Shown here one piece after another: positions 52,801-63,243 of a stretch of 64,000 bases of DNA. Source of the DNA: Sycobia sp. Sy_11. Taxonomy: Eukaryota; Arthropoda; Insecta; Hymenoptera; Epichrysomallidae. The notes under the pieces were generated by a model. That model saw nothing but the letters and a program-made list of their open reading frames with translations. It was not told where the DNA came from and did no database searches. A program made the position numbers and the translations under genes. Position 1 is the stretch's first letter. Each line of letters starts with the position of its first letter. The stretch spans positions 124,001 through 188,000 of the forward strand of contig JACCIC010000094.1 of NCBI GenBank assembly GCA_018907035.1. The letters are read 5' to 3'.

Positions 52801-53400
52801 AGCCGATTTTGGAACTCGTGGCATTGACATTAGTGGATTTTCAGTTCAACTTGTTGTGGACAGAACCAGCTTGGCTCAAAATTTTTGGGATAAGTGTGAG
52901 AAGATGCAGAACGAATGCATGAGCCGCATGCCGTAACATGTGCCATCACATAGGAGATGACGTCTTTTCATATCTTTTCCGACGTCAATAAGATTTACAG
53001 GGTCATCACTCGTTTCCGGCGATTTTATTACTACGCTCATCTTCTCGACTGGGGAGCTGGTCGTCATAACCCACCTCCCACTATTGAAACCCAACCGTGA
53101 ACGGCCTGTCAGCTATTCATCCTGAGCAAAATGACTTGGTGTGATTAGTTACAATCGAAACTGACGACGGTCCTAGATTTCACCAGTATTAAGCTTGTCA
53201 AGCTGTCAGTCAACTCGACGATTTCATATAAACTTCACCGCAGCCGCCGATATGACATCATGATCAATAAACAGATACCGATAAGTCTATGACGGCCGAT
53301 TCACAGTCTGACGTTCGACCCGCTATAGCAAGCGACAACATGACTCCGACAGCGAGTCGCTGTTACCATAGCGATCCAAGTATCCTATGAAGATAGGTAT
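49820..53400 (+). pseudogene. Heavily decayed BEL/Pao gag-pol
   Basis: Plus-strand blocks appear in correct order but in changing frames: gag ALKGIAITAPNFAIA with NTLQSRYD (about 50610-50690); protease-like RALLDPCSEVILIDINATKK (about 51450-51510); a pre-RT block ERLASVYVSFMNDYIQ (about 52060); RT VPLITYGEESASYLALRTLM (about 52385-52450) followed by SEAVNIISRKLYVNDSLCGG, where YVDD is YVND (about 52480-52545). Later parts are weaker (about 53080, RERPV). The large number of stops marks it as the oldest BEL/Pao copy in the window. Confidence 0.65.
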
Positions 53401-53957
53401 TTTTTAGCTCATTCGGTAAACGTCGTAGGCGGGATTAAGTTAACCAACCCACCACTTGGCAGCGCTAAGGAGGACCACCTGGCCTCCACATGTCGCTTCG
53501 ACGACCGATCCGCACCTTGCAGTGTTCAATTATACAACGAACACCACCAAATTAACACTGTACCACAATTTTTTTAATTACAAACAAAATTTCATTTTCA
53601 GTAGACTTCTGTTGTTCATCTTCTTTTGCTTAACAGTCTTTTTGTTCCCTAAAAGGTCATTGACAATATTCTTCTTCTTATAGTTATAAGTATACACATA
53701 TATTATTATTTAAAAACTTAGATTTGGCTTTTATATGTTTCCTCATTGTTCGAGTCTCATTAGACTTTACGCCTAACCATGATAATGCGGGGGACTCCCC
53801 AAAGGCGCACAACCTGTTTGTAGACTACCGTAATCAGGAATGCGATGTTTGTATGTCTGGACTAAGCGCGCGCCCCTCCCCTTTTGTTACTTTCAGTAAA
53901 TAACTTATCACATCCCTCTACCTTCAGTTAGCTAATCAGCGCAACCTTAAATTTCTA

Positions 53958-55251
53958 TAGGCCAATTGAAATATCCATTATATGACTGACCAAGAAAAAC
54001 AACGATTTTAAGAATTTTTTTTTTATTTCTCAACATATTCTCCTCCAAGGCTGATATATTTTTTATAGCAGTGTTCTAGTCTAGTAATGCCATCTCTATA
54101 GACTGATTCGTCAAGCTCCTCAAAATACCCATTTACAGCTTCGATTACTTCTTCATTGTTCGCAAATCTCTTACCGCCAAGCCATTTTTTGAGGTTAGAA
54201 AACAGATAATAGTCACTCGGGGCTGGGTCTGGAGAGTAGAGAGGGTGCGGCATCAATTCAAACTTCAGATCGTTGATTGTAGCCATCGCAACGATTGACA
54301 TGTGCGCTGGTGCGTTATCGTGATGAAACAAGATTTTTTTCTTCGCCAGATGAGGTCGTTTAATTTTCACTTTGTGACTCAAACGTTGCAATAAGTCTGC
54401 GTAGTATTGACCAGTGATAGTTTTACCCTTTTCACGGTAATCAATGTATATAATACCTCTGGTATCCCAAAAAACAGTTGCCATAACCTTGTTCAGCGAA
54501 AAAATTGTTTTTGCCTTCTTTGGAGTTGGTTCCCCTGGTCTAATCCACTGTTTAGACTGTTGTTTGGTTTCAGAAGTGTAGTGGTGGACCCAAGTTTCAT
54601 CAACGGTTACGAATCGACGCAATAATTCGCTTGGATTACGCTTATACAACGCCAGATTGGTGGTAGAAATGTTCTTTCGAATCAATTTTTGGTCGACTGT
54701 TAGCAAACGCGGAACCCATCTTGCACAAAACTTTTCCGCATACAAATGTTGGTACAAAATATTTTGTACACGTTCATATGACATCTTACAAGTCTCAGCT
54801 TTCTCACGGACTTTTAATCTGCGGCCCTCCAGCACTATTTGATGGATTTGTTCCATCATATCTGGAGTTGTGACCTCAATGGGGCGTCCTGAGCGAGGCT
54901 CATCAGAGGTGCTCACACGATCCTTTTTAAACTCGGAAACCCACTGTTTAACGGTTGAATATGATATGGAGGATGTCCCCAGTGTTGAGTTCATCTCTTC
55001 TTTAATTTCCTTCGGTGTTAACTCCTTCAAATAAAAGTATTTGATGACAGCACGATTTTCCAGCTTTTCCATTTTTACGAAAAACACAGAGGCGTCTTGT
55101 TGAGCGTGCTCTCAAACCTAAACTAACATGGTGATCGGACTGAAACTATAGCTACAAGCTATCTAAGGATGGTACTATAGAACGCCACCTCAAGCTAGGC
55201 CTAGTGGCGCCATCTGTTGGTCAGGCCGTAAACTTATCAATCCACCCTCGT
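53958..55251 (-). mobile_element. Mariner element, irritans type
   Basis: About 1.29 kb from TA to TA. The right end reads inward TACGAGGGTGGATTGATAAG and then TTTACGGCCTGACCAACAG. The left end reads TAGGCCAATTGAAATATCC and then ATGACTGACCAAGA, so the two ends are recognisably related but clearly diverged. The transposase gene fills the middle. Confidence 0.75.
54023..55072 (-). CDS. Mariner transposase (DD34D, irritans subfamily), intact ORF
   Basis: A 349-codon uninterrupted frame from MEKLENRAVIKYFYLKELTP (ATG at 55072; an in-frame ATG five codons upstream gives 354). The N-terminal two helix-turn-helix parts (SYSTVKQWVSEFKKDRVST; MSYERVQNIL) bind the terminal repeats. The linker box is WVPRLLT instead of WVPHELT, and the family WVHHYT follows the first Asp (VTVDETW). 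The second Asp is in HHDNAPAH and the third in YSPDPAPSDYYLF, with exactly 34 residues between them. The family usually has YSPDLAPSD; here Leu is Pro. Length and layout match Himar-type transposases. All catalytic Asp are present and there is no stop, so the protein may be functional. The diverged left terminal repeat may limit mobility of this copy. Confidence 0.93.
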   Translation of the reverse strand: MEKLENRAVIKYFYLKELTPKEIKEEMNSTLGTSSISYSTVKQWVSEFKKDRVSTSDEPRSGRPIEVTTPDMMEQIHQIVLEGRRLKVREKAETCKMSYERVQNILYQHLYAEKFCARWVPRLLTVDQKLIRKNISTTNLALYKRNPSELLRRFVTVDETWVHHYTSETKQQSKQWIRPGEPTPKKAKTIFSLNKVMATVFWDTRGIIYIDYREKGKTITGQYYADLLQRLSHKVKIKRPHLAKKKILFHHDNAPAHMSIVAMATINDLKFELMPHPLYSPDPAPSDYYLFSNLKKWLGGKRFANNEEVIEAVNGYFEELDESVYRDGITRLEHCYKKYISLGGEYVEK

Positions 55252-55744
55252 AGCTACATGTAAATGCGAATGGAAAGGATTGAGCAGTTGTGTTTAGACT
55301 GTCGCGCGAGAGCTTCCTCTCCAAAAGTTGTTTAAATTAAATCTTTAATAAAACAAATCAAACCCATCTATGGTGTATTATCATGTGTACTCATATCTTG
55401 AAGTTACTATCCGAATCTAATAAGTAACTGATTCAAACTAAATACACTGCTAACGTACCGTATGAATGTATGCCTGAACGAGATGGCGATCGAGTCGACG
55501 TCACAGTTCCTGCACGGCCTTAACATTGGTCGACATCAAACAATTCACCTATCATCAGCCTAAATAAATAGAAAGTGACCTGGAAAATAGATACGGTTCC
55601 TGTATAAATTATATCTAATCTTCACATGCCATCAACAATATCAAAAATATCGACCACAGATACTACCAATGAGATGAACTGCATGTCAGCGACGCCAAGG
55701 CAGTAAAGGGATCCAGCCAGCATCAAGATGTATTGCACAAGTAA
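55252..55744 (+). other. Probable leader or LTR remnant before BEL gag
   Basis: Includes an AATAAA at about 55350 and mixed-composition sequence leading into the gag reading frame. No LTR borders could be set. Confidence 0.35.
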
Positions 55745-57221
55745 GTGAATCTTCTAGTCCGTCAATTTCCCGTACTTTTTTACTGCTATATTAGATGGCA
55801 TATTTCAATATTGCATCTAAAAATAAGTGAAACCGAAACGGTAAATAGGTTAAAAAGAGATAGAGTATCCTTAAAGGGTTTGTTGACAAGATTCTACAAT
55901 CATTTAAATGATTCCAATATTCAAAGAGATATTACACAAATTAGAGTGCGATTAGAAAAAATAGAGGGTGTTCTCGAACAATTTGAATCTATACATCAAG
56001 AAATTGAATGTTTAATCGAACTAAATGATGCGGAATTATATGAATTTGAATCGATGTATTATATTCAAATAACGCGCGCGCAAAATTGATTAAAATCGGA
56101 ATTTACGATCGCGGTCCCCGAGCAGTTCTTGAATCCTACGAATATTCAATGCGAATGTACATCGGCTGTTGCAACAAAAGGCGACAATTATTTACGGTTA
56201 CCTCGAATAGAAATGAAATTGTTGAATGGTAGTTTTGAGAAATGGTTAGAGTTTCGCGATACGTTTCGTACTATGGTTCATAATAATTCAAATTTGCCAA
56301 ATATTCAGAAATTACATTACTTGCGTTCTTGTTTAAAAGCTGAAGCGGCTGCAGTCATAGCGTCTTTGGAAACTTCCGTGGATAATTATAATATAGCGTG
56401 GGACCTATTAAAGGAACGTTTTGATAATCCTCGTATTATTGTTCAAGGCATATAAAAACACTTATGGAACTGTCTCCGGTAACTAAAGAGTCCGCCACCG
56501 TATCACGGAAATTAAGAGATTTAATTATGGAAATTAAATGTATCTGCGAGCGTTAAAAAATATGGGTTAGAATGTAGATGAGATGGGATCCACTTCTAAT
56601 GTATATTCTAACCAGTAATTCGACCGGAAAACGCATAAACAATGGGAGTGATCTGTAACCGGTACCGCGATGCCAGCTCTCGCCACACTTTTAGAATTGA
56701 TTGAAAGTAAATGTTTCATTCTACAAAAAACCGTATTGAATACGTCAAATATTACAAATAACATAATGAAATCTAATCCAGTTACAAATAATGTGCTTAA
56801 ATCAGATCAAGTCGGCAATAAATACAATCAGGCGAAACCTGCGTATAAGATAAATCAGAAGAACCACGCTTTTGCTGCGGTACAAGCGACAGAATCATGC
56901 GTAATATGCTAGGGTGCGCAAAACATTTATAAATGCGACAAATCCCGTGAAATAAGCGTTGCTGAGTGAGCTGATATAATAAAATCAAATCGTCGATGTT
57001 TCAATTGTTTTAACGCCGGCCACAATAATATCCATTGTAAACGGGAATGATGCAAAAAATGTAATCGAAAGCATCACACCTTTCCACATTACGAAGCGCA
57101 ACCGTTAAATACCAATCCTCAAACTACTGCTAGTATATCGTCAAATATAGCACAAATGGATGCAAATGCCGACGCGCATATGTCAACCCTAAAGACGCCG
57201 AACGATGATTCATCAGAAAAA
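55745..57221 (+). pseudogene. BEL/Pao gag, decayed, joined to Tc1
   Basis: N-terminal part: VNRLKRDRVSLKGLLTRFYN, then IRVRLEKIEGVLEQFESIHQ and EIE (helical gag start). After a stop at 56087 comes the DUF1759 region: LPRIEMKLLNGSFEKWLEFR, then IQKLHYLRSCLKAEAAAVIA. A frameshifted piece follows (VDEMGSTSNVYSNQ, KTHKQWE) and then MPALATLLELIESKCFILQK, ending in a zinc-knuckle region (CVIC; YKCDKS; CFNCF-like and C-KCNRKHHT). In this copy a TAG at 56909-56911 interrupts the CVIC knuckle; the second copy at 63496-63498 has CAG (Gln). At about 57221 the gag sequence stops and Tc1 sequence begins. Confidence 0.8.
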
Positions 57222-57537
57222 ATGAAGATTGGATTTTGCAGGAGAACAACGACCCTAAACACCGCAGCAAGCTCTGTACTAAATGGAAAACTCAATCTGG
57301 CATCGTTATGTTGAATTGACCGTCGCAGTCGCCCGATACAAACCCTATAGAAAATATGTGGTCAGATATTAAGCAGAAGCTTCGTGGAAGCCGCTCACAC
57401 ACTTGGAAGCAGTTGTCTAACCAAATTCGTCGGATCTAGAGATCATCGCGACTACAATACGCCATCAAATTAGTAGAAAGCATACCTCAGAAATATCAGG
57501 CAATTATCGACGCCGGTAGTGACTGGACACATTATTG
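57222..57537 (+). pseudogene. Tc1-type transposase, C-terminal third
   Basis: In one frame the sequence reads DWILQENNDPKHRSKLC, a stop codon in place of Trp, then PSQSPDTNPIENMWSDIKQK and, after another stop, LVESIPQKYQAIIDAGSDW with HTHY-like end. This is the second Asp and the final Glu (DTNPIENMW) region of a DD34E Tc1 transposase. Everything upstream of it is missing, cut exactly where BEL gag ends. Confidence 0.85.
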
Positions 57538-57569
57538 ACCAAATTGCATCATCGTTTGTAATGTGTACA

Positions 57570-57570
<1 letters not shown>

Positions 57571-57619
<49 letters not shown>
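57571..57619. repeat. (AT)n microsatellite
   Basis: Pure AT alternation of about 47 bases, downstream of the Tc1 stop. Confidence 0.95.
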
Positions 57620-57622
<3 letters not shown>

Positions 57623-57984
57623 TGACAGTTTCATCAAATCAATTTTTTTATAAATTAACACGACCAAGCTCTTATTTATTATTTTCTTATTATTTAGGCT
57701 TTATCAACCCTGTTAAGGATTATTTAGCTCTTATTTGACTTATTCGACGGACTGTGTTTTTATTTTAAACTACATAATAGATATAGATTGATTATTAGAC
57801 CTGATGAGACTTTTTCTAATATTCGTGAAAAATCAATTTTTTATAAATGATAGAGAAGATGGATAAAATTTTGTTTAAAAATTAATTTAACTTTTCCGAA
57901 ATTTTATAAAATAATAGAGTTTATATATTTTTATTTTATCATATTATTAGACAATAGAGACCACGAATTTACATTGTAAGATAG

Positions 57985-58030
<46 letters not shown>

Positions 58031-58780
58031 TATATATACAGTTAAAATTTTCAAGAATCGATTTTGATTTTTTAAATTTTTAATAAGTAAAAACAAATGT
58101 CTGTTATAAATTTTTTATATGAAAATTTAAAATTGCATGTGTCGAATTTAGTATCATATGTGTGATCTTTTATCCGTTATTCAAGTCTTCTTGGAGATTG
58201 CCCAACATATAAATAAGCAGAATTGAAACAACTGATTTTTTACACTACATTGTTTTATCTAAATTTGTAGACTTATCTTTACCTAACGTAATAATTTTAT
58301 TAAATTTATCTGTTGTTTTATTTATCAATGTTATATTGTAATTTTTCAAAATTTTTCAAAAATGTTGGTTAAAAGTGTTTTTCAAATGAAAAAATAAATT
58401 TTTTGATTCTGTTATAAACTTATGACTATATTGTTTTTTTGTTGTGATTACTATCTTCATTGTGCATTTTGTAAATCTATATTATATTTTGTATATGTTT
58501 TTTAATAAACATAGTTGGATAATTATTAGTTTATAACAAACTATTGATCGATTTGAAATTATCTTTATAAAAACTTGTGTGAAAGTGTGAAAGTTTTATA
58601 CATTTATCTATTCTAGAGTAAATGATTCCAATTTTTTAATATACTGAAATATATGATTGAGACAAAAAAATTCGAACTTTAAAAGATTAATATTATTAAA
58701 ATGAGTGCTTTAAGGGTTCGATTTAGTTTCAACTTAGGTTTAATATTCTGCAGTATTAAAACATTAAATATACTTGTGAG
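57620..58780. other. AT-rich intergenic sequence with a second (AT)n tract
   Basis: An AT tract lies at about 57986-58040. No gene was recognised. This is the 3' flank of the cysteine-rich peptide gene. Confidence 0.6.
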
Positions 58781-58789
58781 CAAATAATA

Positions 58790-58795
58790 TTTATT
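58790..58795 (-). terminator. Poly(A) signal of the cysteine-rich peptide gene
   Basis: AATAAA on the minus strand, about 70 bases after the stop codon at 58865. Confidence 0.6.
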
Positions 58796-58864
58796 AATTA
58801 GTTATCGTCGAAATTAACAGATTATTTCATAACTTCCTTGTTGGTGATAATTTTTGGGATTATC

Positions 58865-59119
58865 CTAACACTGCATATTAGGTCCAGTATAATTTTGGCA
58901 ATTTGCACATATACAACTTGACGGTGGACAGCATTTACCACCTTGACGACCTTCTTGTTGGCATATCACTTGGCAATTACCAGAATCAGCACTTTTCGTT
59001 GTATCACAAGTACCAGTGTATTTTGTTGAAGGACAGTCAATCAGCATGACCTCTCCCACTAAATGTAGGAGAACCACTGTGACTAATAATATTGAACACC
59101 GCATTTTGATTCCTGCCAT
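58865..59119 (-). CDS. Secreted cysteine-rich peptide, 84 residues
   Basis: Single coding exon. ATG at 59119 starts a signal peptide (hydrophobic CSILLVTVVLLHLVGEVML, residues about 8-26), with a second possible start at Met6. The mature part is about 57 residues with ten Cys. From the first Cys the spacings are C-x8-C-x10-C-x3-C-x9-CC-x4-C-x-C-x2-C-x9-C. The C-x3-C, GGKC and C-x-C elements are those of the cysteine-stabilised alpha/beta fold (defensins and some neurotoxins), but ten Cys and the CC pair do not match a family I can name. It has a TATA box, a 5'UTR intron and AATAAA, all correctly placed. Possible roles are antimicrobial or venom peptide or protease inhibitor; the sequence does not decide. 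Confidence 0.85.
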   Translation of the reverse strand: MAGIKMRCSILLVTVVLLHLVGEVMLIDCPSTKYTGTCDTTKSADSGNCQVICQQEGRQGGKCCPPSSCICANCQNYTGPNMQC

Positions 59120-59136
59120 GTATCTGAATTTTACTG

Positions 59137-59347
59137 CCTGAAAATCGAACTATAACTACAAATTGAACTTTCTGAAACATAAAGATTTTTTTTATCAGCT
59201 ATTATTTGGTAAATATTTGAAATTAAATTTCAAGGATAATTCTTGAATTGAAGAGTATTATAATTATTTCTCAATTCAAATAGTTTACTAACTTTTTAAA
59301 TATTTAAAGTAATTAGTAGAAGTTATTAAAATCATCCTATACTTACA
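59137..59347 (-). other. 5'UTR exon ends and intron of the cysteine-rich peptide gene
   Basis: On the minus strand GAGTTTT is followed by the strong donor GTAAGTATAG (intron starts at 59346), and the acceptor GATTTTCAG ends at 59138. The next exon has 18 untranslated bases before the ATG. The non-coding first exon would run from about 59388 to 59347. Confidence 0.65.
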
Positions 59348-59411
59348 AAACTCCAAATGCAGCTTAAACTTGGTCAACCAATATTTACTTAAAAATTGTC
59401 CCTCAAAATCT

Positions 59412-59420
59412 GTATATATA
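59412..59420 (-). promoter_or_regulatory. TATA box
   Basis: GGTATATATACA on the minus strand. A start about 25-30 bases downstream would fall near 59388, giving a first exon of about 40 bases before the GTAAGT donor. Confidence 0.6.
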
Positions 59421-59934
59421 CCGTCTGGATAGCAGCGCGTGATTCAGATAAAGAAATTCGTGACAATTAAAATATAAAATACCGTGATAATATGCATATC
59501 GCTACTTATTCAGAAAATATAAACAGGTCATACATATTTATATTATTAATGTATTGTCATAAATTTATGATGTTTATGAGATTTTTTATATATTTAGGAA
59601 TCATGCCGTACTTATTGCAGGGTAAGAAAGTCGTACGAAGTTCAACATACATATAGCTATAACATTTTAAAATGAATGAACTGAAATTAATTTGTTAATT
59701 TACCGCTCAGTGAAAAAGCCAAAAAAGTATAAAATCTATTGGATTCAAGCACATTTGTGCGAATAATAGATACACATTCATTGCTGCCATTTGATTGAGA
59801 TATCTGAATAGAGATGTTTTTTAATTAATTACAGTGAAATGTAATAGAGTCAGATATCTGTAAATCTAATCAATTTAATCTTTTGCTGATAATAAGCTTT
59901 GATTATACTTCAAAATTTAATTAATAAAAAATAT

Positions 59935-61047
59935 TGTAACGGGGTACTTAATAGTTAAACAACCGGTAGATGTACCGGTTAACAGAGGTGCAAAGAACCC
60001 CGAACGGATTAAATTGTTTAAAACAATCTTTTTGGACTGTAGGTTCTTTGCTGTTATTTATTCCGCAGACTTATCTTTACTTACCCTGGAAATTATATAA
60101 ATAATAATATATTTGGATAAATTATCAGTAATCCAGGGAAAGACTACTTTTGATTTTATTTTTCTTATATAGTAGAAAATATTAGACACATTCTCCCCTC
60201 TGTACCTGATCATTAATCCGTCTTTCCCTTTTATTAATCAATAAAATAATTTAAATTTTTATTTAATTTAATAAAATTATAACAATTGTTATTCTAACCC
60301 TACCTAATACGCACTCAGGATCAACTAACGCGCGTATCCGTTCACACAGGATGTGAGAGAGGTGAATTTATAAGTCTAACGGAGAGACAGAGCAACAAGA
60401 GCGCCACCTTAAGAAGAACAAGGTGTACTATCAAATAAAACTGAATGCATGCTTGCTACTCTTGCTATCTTAGTCTATGATTATATCTCTCCGTCTCTCT
60501 CACACTACTAAAGTTAATTTATTATATCTAATAATTTCAATCGGAAAGAAATCGGATAAGGAAAAGTAGAAGTATATAATATTGTACTGAAAGCCAAAAG
60601 CACAATAAATATATATAAAAAGAATAATATACCAACCTTAATACACCGACGCCGAAAAAAAAAACGACCCAACGACGAAATGAACGTGAGCTCCTTGGTG
60701 TTAGATAACCGGCCGGTTTGAGTGCCTTTCCTCGGCAATAATCATTTTATATACAAGAAACTATCTTTTGCACTATTTATATAAGTGAACGAAATTCCAC
60801 TATCACGATTGACTATGAATAATGACTTTTAATATTCGACAATGGCCAAGAGAACAAAAGAGAAAAATTTTTACTAACAAAACTTTGTCAGGTAAACAAA
60901 ACTAACTATATTATAATAATAATTTTCCTATATTATATTCCTGTTTATTCTCCTTCTTTCTCTCTCTTTTTCCCTTTTTCCCTCCCTTTTTTCCTATTTG
61001 TTAAAAATATTAACATGTATAGGTCGAACTAACCTATACATGTTACA
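59935..61047 (-). repeat. 3' LTR of a Ty3/gypsy element
   Basis: On the minus strand it begins TGTAAC at 61047 directly after a polypurine tract (GGAGGGAGGG, 61057-61048) and ends GTTACA at 59935, so the ends are perfect inverted hexamers. A promoter-like TTATATAAATAG lies at about 60785. The LTR start forms a long hairpin. The matching 5' LTR is not in the window. Confidence 0.8.
61011..61045. repeat. Palindrome at the gypsy LTR start
   Basis: TAACATGTATAGGT and AACCTATACATGTTA are inverted copies of each other, separated by about six bases. A second, shorter palindrome (AACCGGTA / TACCGGTT) lies at about 59961-59980 close to the other LTR end. Confidence 0.9.
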
Positions 61048-61275
61048 CCCTCCCTCCAGACGTTGCGTATACTACTGTAAAGCAACTCTGCAATATGATC
61101 TAAGGGATAACTATAGGAAATAGGGATGGGAAAAGGAAAATAATATTATAATACACATATACTAACAGAAATTATAATATTTATTTTATATATACAGTAG
61201 CATCCCAACGGCGAAAGAAAACGAATATATACAAATATCGATAAACAAAATTTCTTTTTCTTTACCGCTGAGTGT

Positions 61276-61278
<3 letters not shown>

Positions 61279-61321
<43 letters not shown>
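61279..61321. repeat. (GA)n microsatellite
   Basis: GA alternation of about 43 bases, between the third gypsy ORF and its LTR. Confidence 0.95.
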
Positions 61322-61326
<5 letters not shown>

Positions 61327-61335
61327 CCCGGAACC

Positions 61336-61632
61336 TCAACTGCCCTTAAGAAACCAGGGTATTTTTCTTACGAATTTATGGACATTACGATTAGGACATT
61401 TTTCCTCTTTCGTGACGCCCGGGTATCCGCAAAAGAAACACCGGTGGTGTCGGCCTAACCGTCCACTAGGATCTTGAACATATTATGACCGGAACTCTTC
61501 ATCTGGGGTTTCTATTCTATTTTTCGAAACCCCAGGTCGGGCATCTTCTCTGCGGGAATTACCCGACGGACTCCCCCTGCCGCGACCAGTAGGGCCACCC
61601 GACTCCCTCCGGGTCGTGGAGCCGCTCTTCAT
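61336..61632 (-). pseudogene. Third ORF of the gypsy element, basic, zinc-knuckle-like
   Basis: Starts ATG at 61632, overlapping the stop of the pol frame as ATGA. The first 49 codons (to TAA at 61483) are rich in Arg, Gly, Ser and Pro (TTRRESGGPTGRGRGSPSG). The same frame continues after the stop to TGA at 61336 and encodes HHRCFFCGYPGVTKEEKCPN then RNVH, i.e. C-x2-C-x10-C-x5-H. It sits where env would be, but no signal peptide or membrane segment is present. It may be a nucleic-acid-binding accessory protein or a displaced nucleocapsid-like domain. The in-frame stop could be a mutation like those in pol. Confidence 0.55.
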
Positions 61633-63243
61633 TTTCGCCACTCATCCGCGGCCAAGTTTGCGGAATCCCGAAAGGAGGAAGGAACACCCTCCCCTAACCG
61701 GCGAGCCTCTTCACGGGTACGGAGAAGCTCGGCATGCACCCGCTCTGCCTCGGCCTCGGCGGCCTTTTGGCGTGTAAGAGCTGCCGTTAGCTCCTCCACC
61801 CTTTGTCGCTCACGACGCTGCCAGTGTAAGCTCAGTAAAGCTTCCTGAGCTCTCAATGACTCCACTAAGTCATCGAGCTCCAGGGTCAAGATGGGATCAA
61901 CCTGTTTCCTGCCACTAGGTCGACCCCGTAATTCTTCCCAGAGATCGATGACTCTACTCTGGGCTAAAACCTCATCCTCTAGTTCCAGCGTAGAAGTATA
62001 CTCCAAGAGATCGTTTTCCTCGGGTTGGACGTACGGCTGGAGTTGTTCAGCATGAACTAACTGTTCAATCCGTCCGTCACAACCTTCCAGCTCATACGTA
62101 TTAGTCCCTTTCTTTTGTACTATAACAAAAGTACCCACGTATTTAGGGGCTAATTTAGACATTACCCCTTAAGCCGTCGAGGATAAGACACGATTTTTCT
62201 TCCATACCAGGTCACCCACTTGGTTTGGAGAAGGACGTCGCTTTGCATTATAATACTCTGCTTGGCGACGCTGTTGTCCTTGAGATCATGTCTTAGCGGC
62301 CTCTTGGAGTTCTCTCAACTTACCCATTTTCGCTAGCCAGGAACTCTCTCTTTCTCTTTGTTGAGTTTCCGCCGTAGCTTGATCCAGGAAATGGCGGAGA
62401 GTTCCTGGCGGAGTCAGCTCTCGTCCAAAATTTAATAGACCCGGAGAGTATCCAGTGGAACTATGTGGCGTCGTATTTAGTGAGAAATTTAACTCAACGA
62501 GTTTCTCGTCCCACATATTATGAGATTCTTCTACGAACGCCATTATGCGGGTTTTCAAAGTCCTGTTAACCCGGTCCACTGGACTAGCCTGCGGATGGTA
62601 CGGTGGAGTAAGGGTATGAAGTATACCCACTTCCACTAAGTATTCGTCAATCCTACGATTTTTAAATTCAGTACCATTGTCCGACAGGCAGACCTCTGGC
62701 GCGCCGAATTTGAGTATGATCCTCTCTTTCAATTCTTTGAGGATCGTCCTGGCATTCGCTTTACGGATGGGGATACATTCTACCCACCGTGTAAACAAAT
62801 CTTGAAATACCAGGATATACTCAAATCCATGGCGACTCTTTATAAATGGTCCGGTAATATCGCCAGTGACCATTGGCTAAGGTCTTTCTAAAACTCTCCG
62901 ACACATTAAACCATCAGGTGGTCTTTGGTCCACCTTGGACTGCTGGCACATAAGACAGTTTTTCACATATTCTTGAACTGTCTTATAAAATACAGGCCAG
63001 TAATAGTATTTTCTGACTCCAGCGAAAGTTTTCTCACGTCCTAGATGTCCGGCCGTAGGATTATCGTGACACTCTTTAAGAATTGTATCACGACGTTCCT
63101 TAGGAACGACGATCTTCCAAGTGTCCTCATCGCCCATGATGACTTCGAGGACTTCATCTGGTCGATAACAATATAATTGTCCCCCGATTACTTTGCATTT
63201 CGGATAATCTTTGGGACGATCTTGGACGTTCTTGAACCATTGT
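61629..63243 (-). pseudogene. Ty3/gypsy integrase region with in-frame stops
   Basis: A single minus-strand frame without frameshifts. First the zinc-binding domain (KECHDNPTAGHLGREKT; CLMCQQSK). After a TAG at 62874-62876 comes the integrase core (VTGDITGPFIKSRHGFEYIL; LSDNGTEFKN), where the usual catalytic Glu in P-V-E-R-V-N is Asp (PVDRVNRTLK). Two more stops (near 62284 and 62165) precede the C-terminal domain (APKYVGTFVIVQKKGTNTYE) and a long charged helical tail with repeated Glu, Ala and Arg (heptad-like, about 61650-61830) that ends at 61629. Protease, RT and RNase H are missing because the element is cut at 63243 by the duplicated BEL/Tc1 segment. Three stops and the Glu to Asp change make it inactive. 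Confidence 0.85.
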
